Source: Rhizobiales bacterium UBA1912
GTDB lineage: Bacteria; Pseudomonadota; Alphaproteobacteria; Rhizobiales; Devosiaceae
Assembly: GCA_002337455.1 (NCBI GenBank)
Contig: DDGC01000007.1
Span: forward strand, 41,573-105,572
Direction: 5' to 3'
DNA length: 64,000 nucleotides
Below the pieces are notes generated by a model that worked only from the letters and a program-made list of their open reading frames with translations, was not told where the DNA came from and ran no database searches. The position numbers and the translations under genes were made by a program. Of the stretch, positions 58,476 to 64,000 are shown one piece after another. Numbering within the stretch: the first letter of the stretch is position 1; every line of letters starts with the position of its first letter.

Positions 58476-58490
58476 TTAAGCGCTCGTTAA
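58476..58490 (+). promoter_or_regulatory. CtrA-like box upstream of mipZ
   Basis: TTAA (58476-58479), seven bases, TTAA (58487-58490) followed by CCAT: an exact TTAA-N7-TTAACC. It lies 57 bases before the mipZ ATG. It fits cell-cycle control by CtrA, inferred from the consensus only. Confidence 0.6.
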
Positions 58491-58546
58491 CCATGTTGGC
58501 ACCTGATGGTGCCAACACCGTATTGGCTGATTTGGGGTTTTGGGAC

Positions 58547-59416
58547 ATGACGCAGGCAGGCGCGCACATCATTGCTGTAGGCAATGAAAAAGGAGGGTCG
58601 GGCAAGTCGACCACCTCGCTGCATCTGGCCGTCTATCTGCTCCATCAAGGTTTTCGCGTGGGGACCGTCGACGTCGACAGCCGCCAGCAGACGCTGACGC
58701 GCTATGTGCGCAACCGGCGGGCCAGCGCGGAGGCCCGTGGCCGCGACGTGCCGATGCCCAAGCATCTCTACATTCCCACCGCCTGGGGGGATTCAATTTC
58801 GGAAAACCAGATTGCCGAGCGCGAGATTTTCGACCGGTCGGTGGCGGGGTTGCGCGAAGAGGTCGATTTCATCGTCATCGACACGCCGGGGTTCGACTGC
58901 AATCTGGCGCGTGCGGCGCTGGAGATTGCCGATACGCTGGTGACCCCGCTCAACGATTCGATGATCGATCTGGACGTTCTGGCGCGTATTGACGAGCAAA
59001 GCGGGCAGCCGATCCAGACCAGCCCCTATTCGCGCAACGTGCAAAAGGCGCGGGCCGAACGGCTGGAGCGCACCGGCAGCACGATCGACTGGGTATTGGT
59101 GCGCAACCGGATTGCGCAACTGGGCTCGCGCAATGCAAGCGATGTGCAGCAGACCATCGAGTTGGTCGCAGAACGGCTAGGATGCCGGGTGGCCGAGGGG
59201 ATCGCCGAGCGGGTGATTTTTCGTTCGCTGTTCAAATTGGGGATGACGGTGTTCGACCCGCTGGACGCCGAAACGCTGGGCGCTGCGCCTTCGATGTCGC
59301 ATGTCAATGCGCGGCAGGAGTATCGGCGGCTGGTGGCGGCGATGCGGCTGCCGATCGGGTTGCCGGTGCCGGAGGCGGACAACGGGGCACGCGCGGCGGA
59401 GCAGCGTTCGGCCTAG
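58547..59416 (+). CDS. mipZ: Division-plane positioning ATPase MipZ
   Basis: 289 residues of the ParA/MinD superfamily. It starts MTQAGAHIIAVGNEKGGSGK with the deviant Walker A KGGSGKSTTSLH, then switch I VGTVDVDSRQQTLTRYVRNR, Walker B FIVIDTPGFDCNLARAALEI and LVTPLNDSMIDLDVLARIDE. The MipZ-specific tail AAPSMSHVNARQEYRRLVAA is present. MipZ forms a gradient from ParB at the chromosome poles and blocks FtsZ rings away from midcell. ATG 58547 aligns with the family start; upstream in-frame codons run through the promoter. A CtrA-like box is close upstream. Confidence 0.93.
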   Translation: MTQAGAHIIAVGNEKGGSGKSTTSLHLAVYLLHQGFRVGTVDVDSRQQTLTRYVRNRRASAEARGRDVPMPKHLYIPTAWGDSISENQIAEREIFDRSVAGLREEVDFIVIDTPGFDCNLARAALEIADTLVTPLNDSMIDLDVLARIDEQSGQPIQTSPYSRNVQKARAERLERTGSTIDWVLVRNRIAQLGSRNASDVQQTIELVAERLGCRVAEGIAERVIFRSLFKLGMTVFDPLDAETLGAAPSMSHVNARQEYRRLVAAMRLPIGLPVPEADNGARAAEQRSA

Positions 59417-59494
59417 AGGCTGGCGACTGCACTGGATGACGGACGCTGCGGCAGGCTGTAGGCTGGCCCTCAACTTTGATCGAGGAGGACTGTC

Positions 59495-59845
59495 ATGCCG
59501 CATTTTCTCGCCGTTTACACAATGAAGCGCGATGACCTCGCGCAGTTTCGTCAGATGCCCAAATCCGAACAGGACGCCATTGACGCCAAGGGCCTTCCGC
59601 TGTGGGAAGCGTGGGAGAAAAAGAACGCCGCCCATCTGCGCAATCTGGGCGGCATGGTGGGCAAGACCACCCGGGCGACAACGGACGGGATCGTTACGGG
59701 CGTCAACGATTTCTGCGGCTATGTGATCGTTGAAGCCGAAACGGCAGAAGACGCGGCGCGGCTGTTTCTGGACCACCCGCATATCACGGTGTTTCCGGGG
59801 GATGCGGTGGATATCATGCCGTTTTTGACGGGGCCGGATTTGTAG
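59495..59845 (+). CDS. YCII-like small protein
   Basis: 116 residues: MPHFLAVYTMKRDDLAQFRQ, IDAKGLPLWEAWEKKNAAHL, RNLGGMVGKTTRATTDGIVT and GYVIVEAETAEDAARLFLDH, ending VFPGDAVDIMPFL. The compact ferredoxin-like alpha-beta fold and DxxxA...F..HP pattern recall YCII/DGPF-domain proteins, which have no firm enzymatic role. A strong GAGGAGGA precedes ATG 59495, so expression is likely good. It is the last ordinary gene before the nucleotidyltransferase/ParA block. Confidence 0.75.
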   Translation: MPHFLAVYTMKRDDLAQFRQMPKSEQDAIDAKGLPLWEAWEKKNAAHLRNLGGMVGKTTRATTDGIVTGVNDFCGYVIVEAETAEDAARLFLDHPHITVFPGDAVDIMPFLTGPDL

Positions 59846-59911
59846 GGCGAGGCGCGGAGTGTGCCTTAAGGATAGGTCAATTCTACCACCGCTAAAGCCT
59901 TTTTCTCGGCC

Positions 59912-59942
59912 ATACCTAACAATTTGAATTTTTGTTAGGTAT
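59912..59942 (+). promoter_or_regulatory. Perfect 11-bp inverted repeat upstream of the nucleotidyltransferase
   Basis: ATACCTAACAA (59912-59922), nine bases TTTGAATTT, TTGTTAGGTAT (59932-59942). It is AT-rich and lies 33 bases before the gene start. The arms could bind a dimeric regulator or fold in the RNA leader; no T run follows, so it is not a standard terminator. No regulator gene is adjacent. Confidence 0.75.
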
Positions 59943-59975
59943 ATACATGCCAAGCAAAAACTGAAAGCGATAGGC

Positions 59976-60989
59976 ATGATTGCACTCAGCAGCATCGCGA
60001 TGAGCGCCTACACCGATCTGGTGCGCATCTTGAAAGACGACGCGGTGTCCGGCGTCAAGGGCAAACCGACTTTAAAGCAGTATGGCGACAAGGCTTACTG
60101 GTACGCTCCGCGCCGCGTCGGATCGCAGATACGCTTTTTCTACATCGGCGAAGACACCGACGAGACACGCGCGCGCATCGACCGCATCGAGGAACTGCAG
60201 GCGACAGCCAAGGAGCGACAGGACGAGCGGTCGCGGCTGGTCCGTCTGCTGCGAGCGGAGGGCATGACACCGACCGACCGGGCGACCGGCTCCATCCTGT
60301 CTGCCATGTCGGACGCGGGGACGTTTCGGTTGGGCGGGACAATCGTCGGCACGAATGCATTTCGCCTCTACGAAGGTGAGCTTGGCATCCGCCTGTCCCT
60401 GGGCGGAATGGCAAACACCGGCGACATCGACATCGCCCAGTTCGAAAAGCTCAGCGTCGCTCTGGAGGATCAGGTCGATCCGGGCCTGGCCGAGACGTTC
60501 TCGGCGCTGAAGTTCGACCCTCAGCCGGGGCTCGATCCCGGTCGTACGTGGCGCTGGGCGCAGGGCGGCAGTGGGCAGTTGGTTGAGTTCCTCACCCCCG
60601 CGTTCGGTGAGGAAACCATCCGCGCGTTGCCCGCGCTGGGCGTCAGTGCGCAGGCACTGAACTACCTTAATTTCCTGATCGCTGAACCGATCCACGCTGC
60701 GGCGATCTACCGATCCGGCATTCTGGTGCAGGTGCCCCGTCCCGAGCGGTTTGCAATCCACAAGCTGATCATCGCCGACCGGCGGCGCGACGGCGCGGGC
60801 AGCCTGAAAGCGTCGAAAGACCGGGAACAAGCGGCGTTTCTGATCGAAGCACTGGCCGAGGACCGGCCCGACGATCTGCGCCGAGCCTACGTCACCGCAC
60901 TGGAAACCGGCCCGCGCTGGCGCGAGCGGATCGGGGCGAGTTTGAAGCGGATGCCGGAGACAAAGGAACGGTTAAAGGGGCTGGGGTGA
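59976..60989 (+). CDS. GSU2403-type nucleotidyltransferase-fold protein
   Basis: 337 residues. The N-terminal third is helical (KPTLKQYGDKAYWYAPRRVG, RIDRIEELQATAKERQDERS). The nucleotidyltransferase core follows: GTFRLGGTIVGTNAFRLYEG gives the helix/strand entry, and GDIDIAQFEKLSVAL carries the catalytic-type Asp pair (about residues 148-150). The C-terminal part ends in helices rich in charged residues (DRREQAAFLI-like text, RERIGASLKRMPETKERLKG). The fold is shared with AbiEii-like toxins and RNA/DNA-modifying transferases; the target is unknown. ATG 59976 follows GAAAG; ATG 60000 is possible. It is possibly defence-related, by fold only. Confidence 0.75.
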   Translation: MIALSSIAMSAYTDLVRILKDDAVSGVKGKPTLKQYGDKAYWYAPRRVGSQIRFFYIGEDTDETRARIDRIEELQATAKERQDERSRLVRLLRAEGMTPTDRATGSILSAMSDAGTFRLGGTIVGTNAFRLYEGELGIRLSLGGMANTGDIDIAQFEKLSVALEDQVDPGLAETFSALKFDPQPGLDPGRTWRWAQGGSGQLVEFLTPAFGEETIRALPALGVSAQALNYLNFLIAEPIHAAAIYRSGILVQVPRPERFAIHKLIIADRRRDGAGSLKASKDREQAAFLIEALAEDRPDDLRRAYVTALETGPRWRERIGASLKRMPETKERLKGLG

Positions 60990-61076
60990 GCGCACCTGCG
61001 GAGTGGCTGCAAGGACCGGACGCAGGCGGCGTTTCGTGTACTGCGAGGCTCCTCGAGCTTCTGACCAACGCTTCTT

Positions 61077-61589
61077 TCAAGATATACTGTCGTCTCCTTC
61101 TGGAACGCCCCTCAGACTTTCACCTGAGTTCTTTATCGCATCGGATATCGAGTTGAGTTCAGCAGGCCCGGAGTGCTCTGATCGCGATATGACCTTCGCC
61201 AAGCCTTTTTCTGACATGCGCTCCAAAAGGGGTAACATCTTGCGGAATGCCTGCTCTCTAGACCGCAATTCTTTGACGTTCTGATGATGTGAACTCAAAA
61301 ATGCTCTCACATCAGACATTCTGGGGAAAGCAGTTCCGGCGTCAAAAGCCGCCGCCAGCTGCAACATTAATGGCTTGCGATCCTCAGCGATCAAACGACC
61401 TTGCACCATCTGAACCGCCTTTTGTTCAGGTGGTCCGGTTTCACCCGAATGGCGAGCTCGGGAACTTCTTGCATCTGTTGTCGCCACAACCTCGTTCAGC
61501 GCAGCTAAAACAGCCTTGGCTCCCCACCCCCTCACGAGAGTGTCCAGCATCTCCCTGAGGATTGCATCACGATTGAGCCTAGCGCTCAT
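61077..61589 (-). CDS. Unknown partner of the ParA-like ATPase
   Basis: 170 residues, largely helical: RDAILREMLDTLVRGWGAKA, VLAALNEVVATTD, KAVQMVQGRLIAEDRKPLML and REQAFRKMLPLLERMSEKGL. There is an unstructured charged segment (residues 42-55) and a disordered acidic tail. I do not recognise a family. No HTH signature typical of ParB or CopG partners is clear, although such partners vary. The ATG at 61589 lies just after the parA-like stop (TGA 61594-61592), so it is co-translated. Base composition is AT-richer than the chromosome core, suggesting acquisition. It could be a regulator, adaptor or effector of the ATPase. Confidence 0.72.
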   Translation of the reverse strand: MSARLNRDAILREMLDTLVRGWGAKAVLAALNEVVATTDARSSRARHSGETGPPEQKAVQMVQGRLIAEDRKPLMLQLAAAFDAGTAFPRMSDVRAFLSSHHQNVKELRSREQAFRKMLPLLERMSEKGLAKVISRSEHSGPAELNSISDAIKNSGESLRGVPEGDDSIS

Positions 61590-61591
61590 AC

Positions 61592-62434
61592 TCAAATTCC
61601 CAAACGAGCAAAAAATTCATCAGCGAACGTCCAGAACAGGCCGGCATCTCCTGAATGACTGTAATCTCCCCTCATCAATTTTGGATAGCCGCGCGAGTGG
61701 TACATTTGCTTAGAGAAAACGTGCCAACCGTTCCTTCTACATTCATCCCGAATTTCCTTCATAGCTCTCTTCTTTTCCGGGCCGCCGTCATTGCCTCCAT
61801 GGTAAAAGGCATTGTTAATGACGACACCAGCGACTTCAATCCCTTGCGACCGGTTCTTGCGCTTAAAATTCTCAAGAGATTCAGCCAAGAGTGGGAATCC
61901 TATGGTTGCGAAAAATTCCGGCTTCACCGGAATAAGAACATAGTCGCTCGCATGATAAGCTGCAGTGGTAAACACAGATTCAGTCGGTGAACAGTCGATT
62001 AGGATCACATCCTTGTTCTTGAAGTTGCGGGACAAAAATCTCGCAAGTATCTTAGGATCCGGTCTAACTGCGTTGGTAAGAGCGTCAGAGAAATCGAACC
62101 TTGAAGGTATAAGCTCCAACTTCCGGTCGCCACCGTCCAATATAATCTCCGAAACAGCGTCTGCACTAAGAGGTTGGGCGCCGCCATTCTTGTTGGGAGG
62201 TATGTAGTCGTTGAACACCTCAACGACTGACGCCCCTTTTTGAGACAAGAAGGTCGAATAGCTTTGGTGCATTAGTCCTTGGCTGAGATTTGCCTGCGGA
62301 TCAATATCTATAGCCAGAACATCTTTCTTCCGGTTATTAAACGCATATCGACTAAGAAGCGCTGTTATAGTTGACTTTCCTACTCCGCCTTTAAGATTAA
62401 TAATGCAAATGGTAACTGGTTTTTTGTCCGCCAT
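61592..62434 (-). CDS. ParA/MinD-family ATPase of an AT-rich two-gene module
   Basis: 280 residues. The deviant Walker A is ICIINLKGGVGKSTITALLS (about residues 10-29), followed by VLAIDIDPQANLSQGLMHQS and Walker B DVILIDCSPTESVFTTAAYH, then VLIPVKPEFFATIGFPLLAE. There is no N-terminal HTH, so it resembles type Ib ParA, but its partner is not a recognisable ParB and no centromere-like repeats are seen. The C-terminal part (KQMYHSRGYPKLMRGDYSHS) is unusual. Codon and base use are clearly AT-richer than flanking genes, so it was probably acquired. Plasmid, phage or defence origin are all open. Confidence 0.86.
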   Translation of the reverse strand: MADKKPVTICIINLKGGVGKSTITALLSRYAFNNRKKDVLAIDIDPQANLSQGLMHQSYSTFLSQKGASVVEVFNDYIPPNKNGGAQPLSADAVSEIILDGGDRKLELIPSRFDFSDALTNAVRPDPKILARFLSRNFKNKDVILIDCSPTESVFTTAAYHASDYVLIPVKPEFFATIGFPLLAESLENFKRKNRSQGIEVAGVVINNAFYHGGNDGGPEKKRAMKEIRDECRRNGWHVFSKQMYHSRGYPKLMRGDYSHSGDAGLFWTFADEFFARLGI

Positions 62435-62589
62435 TATCTGCCCCCCTGAAATAAGAACAAACGTTACAGTTCAGGTCAGTTGGGCACAAGGTCGATATTA
62501 TCTTAACCTAGACGCCGCTTCTCAACTGGCAAATTCTATTATGGAGTCAGGCCCGGCTCGGGCCACACGTTCCCAGTTGGCGTACCCCT

Positions 62590-62619
62590 AAAAAAAAGGC
62601 CCGCGCTTTCGCGCGAGCC
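62590..62619 (-). terminator. Rho-independent terminator of rpsA
   Basis: On the minus strand GGCTCGCGC, GAAA tetraloop, GCGCGGGCC (one G-U pair), then eight T. It begins about 29 bases after the rpsA stop. It marks the boundary between the core gene and the inserted block. Confidence 0.95.
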
Positions 62620-62647
62620 CATTAAAGGTCAAACACACTACGTGTGC

Positions 62648-64000
62648 TTACTTCTTGTCTTGGCCCTTGAGGGCTGCGCCAAGAATGTCGCCGAGGGAGG
62701 CGCCGGAGTCGGAGGAGCCGTACTGAGCGACGGCTTCCTTTTCTTCGGCGATTTCAAGGGCCTTGATGGAAAGGCCGATGCGGCGGGTCTTCTTGTCGAA
62801 CTGGGTGATGCGGGCATCGACCTTTTCGCCAACGGCGAAGCGTTCGGGGCGCTGGTCTTCACGGTCGCGGCTCAGATCGGAGCGGCGGATGAAGGCCGAC
62901 AGATCGGTTTCGGAGATGCGCACTTCGAGGCCACCATCGGTAACGGCGGTGACTTCGGTGGTGACGATTGCACCCTTGCGCAGGCCATCGGAGCCGGCAG
63001 CGGCATCGGCCATTGCATCGGAACCAAGCTGCTTGATGCCCAGCGAAATGCGTTCCTTGTCGATATCGACGTCGAGAACCTTGGCCTTGACGATATCGCC
63101 ACGGTTGTAATCCTCAAGCGCTTCTTCGCCCGGACGGTTCCAGTCGAGATCGGAAAGGTGGACCATGCCGTCCACATCGCCGTCGAGGCCAATGAACAGG
63201 CCGAATTCGGTCTTGTTCTTGACTTCGCCTTCGATCTCGGCGCCGATCGGGAACTTGTCGGCAAAGCTTTCCCACGGATTGGCGAGGGTCTGCTTGAGGC
63301 CGAGCGAGATGCGGCGCTTTTCGGGATCGACTTCGAGGACGACCACTTCGACTTCCTGGGAGGTCGAGACGATCTTGCCCGGGTGGACGTTCTTTTTGGT
63401 CCAGCTCATTTCCGAGACGTGGATCAGGCCTTCGATGCCGGGCTCGAGCTCGACGAACGCACCGTAGTCGGTGATGTTGGTCACGCGGCCAGTGAACTTG
63501 GCTTCGACTGGGTATTTGGCGGCAATGCCTTCCCAGGGATCGGCCTGGAGCTGCTTCATGCCCAGCGAAATACGATGGCTTTCCTGATTGACGCGGATGA
63601 TCTGGACCTTGATGGTCTCGCCGATCGCCAGGACTTCGTTGGGGTGGTTGACGCGGCGCCATGCGATGTCGGTGACGTGCAGCAGGCCGTCGATGCCGCC
63701 GAGATCAACGAACGCACCGTAATCGGTGATGTTCTTGACGACGCCTTCGACCACCTGGCCCTCTTCGAGCTGCTGGACGATTTCCGAACGCTGTTCGGCG
63801 CGCGATTCTTCGAGAATGGCACGGCGCGAAACGACGATATTGCCGCGGCGCTTGTCCATTTTCAGAATCTGGAAGGGCTGCGGCACGTTCATCAGGGGCG
63901 CGATGTCGCGGATGGGGCGGATATCGACCTGGGAGCGCGGCAGGAAGGCCACGGCGCCGTCGAGATCGACGGTGAAACCGCCCTTGACCTGGTTGAAGAT
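62648..64000 (-). CDS. rpsA: 30S ribosomal protein S1, 5' end cut by window edge
   Basis: The visible 451 codons read IFNQVKGGFTVDLDGAVAFL onward and contain four to five S1 (OB-fold) repeats. Each starts with text such as GQVVEGVVKNITDYGAFVDL, KFTGRVTNITDYGAFVELEP and EIEGEVKNKTEFGLFIGLDG. A charged C-terminal tail ends ...LGDILGAALKGQDKK. S1 binds mRNA on the 30S platform and is essential for most initiation. The start lies beyond position 64000. A strong terminator follows the TAA at 62648-62650. Confidence 0.97.
   Translation of the reverse strand: MFNQVKGGFTVDLDGAVAFLPRSQVDIRPIRDIAPLMNVPQPFQILKMDKRRGNIVVSRRAILEESRAEQRSEIVQQLEEGQVVEGVVKNITDYGAFVDLGGIDGLLHVTDIAWRRVNHPNEVLAIGETIKVQIIRVNQESHRISLGMKQLQADPWEGIAAKYPVEAKFTGRVTNITDYGAFVELEPGIEGLIHVSEMSWTKKNVHPGKIVSTSQEVEVVVLEVDPEKRRISLGLKQTLANPWESFADKFPIGAEIEGEVKNKTEFGLFIGLDGDVDGMVHLSDLDWNRPGEEALEDYNRGDIVKAKVLDVDIDKERISLGIKQLGSDAMADAAAGSDGLRKGAIVTTEVTAVTDGGLEVRISETDLSAFIRRSDLSRDREDQRPERFAVGEKVDARITQFDKKTRRIGLSIKALEIAEEKEAVAQYGSSDSGASLGDILGAALKGQDKK

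Noticed and set aside
62403..62591. Small rightward frame of 62 codons upstream of the ParA-like gene
   Set aside because: No recognisable product, starts inside the ParA-like gene and runs into the rpsA terminator; could be a relic but is not supportable.

Overview
The window is GC-rich chromosomal DNA from an alphaproteobacterium of the order Hyphomicrobiales (Rhizobiales). A Devosia/Pelagibacterium-type genome is the best guess, but the genus is inferred from general protein character and was not tested. The order-level call rests on a recognisable syntenic block: pckA, chvI, chvG, short hprK, mannose-type EIIA, HPr, ahcY, divL, tsaE, murU, addB, addA, trxA, folC, accD, trpA, trpB, trpF, lapA, ihfB, sppA, rpsA. 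There is also a MipZ gene and CtrA-, DnaA- and GANTC-like sites.

Layout. 1-9.4 kb: a truncated YbaY/META-type envelope protein, a PfkB sugar kinase coupled to an RlmD-type RNA methyltransferase, a complete ugpBAEC glycerol-3-phosphate importer, and two exported proteins (DUF4893-like and SGNH-like). 9.4-28 kb is accessory and housekeeping: a divergent Lrp regulator and saccharopine-dehydrogenase-like gene; repeat-rich intergenic DNA; a methyltransferase; an ArsR/SRPBCC pair with an elaborate operator; a secreted alpha/beta hydrolase; a divergent MmyB-type regulator and drug-efflux MFS gene; a SigJ-type ECF sigma factor with an AhpD-like partner; a YegD-like Hsp70; envelope proteins; an MscS channel; a HAD phosphatase; a CDF transporter; and a SleB-type wall hydrolase behind two CtrA-like boxes.

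28-50 kb is the conserved core. It holds pckA, the ChvG/ChvI-HprK-PTS regulatory chain, ahcY, the tyrosine-bearing pseudokinase DivL, cell-wall recycling and tRNA-modification genes, the AddAB recombination nuclease, thioredoxin, folylpolyglutamate synthase, accD and trpA. 50-64 kb continues with trpB-trpF-lapA-ihfB-sppA and rpsA, but two accessory blocks interrupt it. An ArsR-led five-gene operon plus a DUF1127 gene separates trpA from trpB. A second block (GNAT, VOC/ArsR, mipZ, YCII-like, a GSU2403-type nucleotidyltransferase and a ParA-like two-gene module) separates sppA from rpsA.

The strongest leads for something undescribed are the AT-richer ParA-like ATPase with its translationally coupled partner of unknown function (61.1-62.4 kb), and the neighbouring nucleotidyltransferase behind a perfect 11-bp-arm inverted repeat. 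The regulatory DNA is also informative: a DnaA box with three GANTC sites before divL, CtrA-like boxes before mipZ and the SleB gene, and three different palindromic operators at ArsR genes and ahcY. No rRNA, tRNA, CRISPR array or complete transposon was seen.
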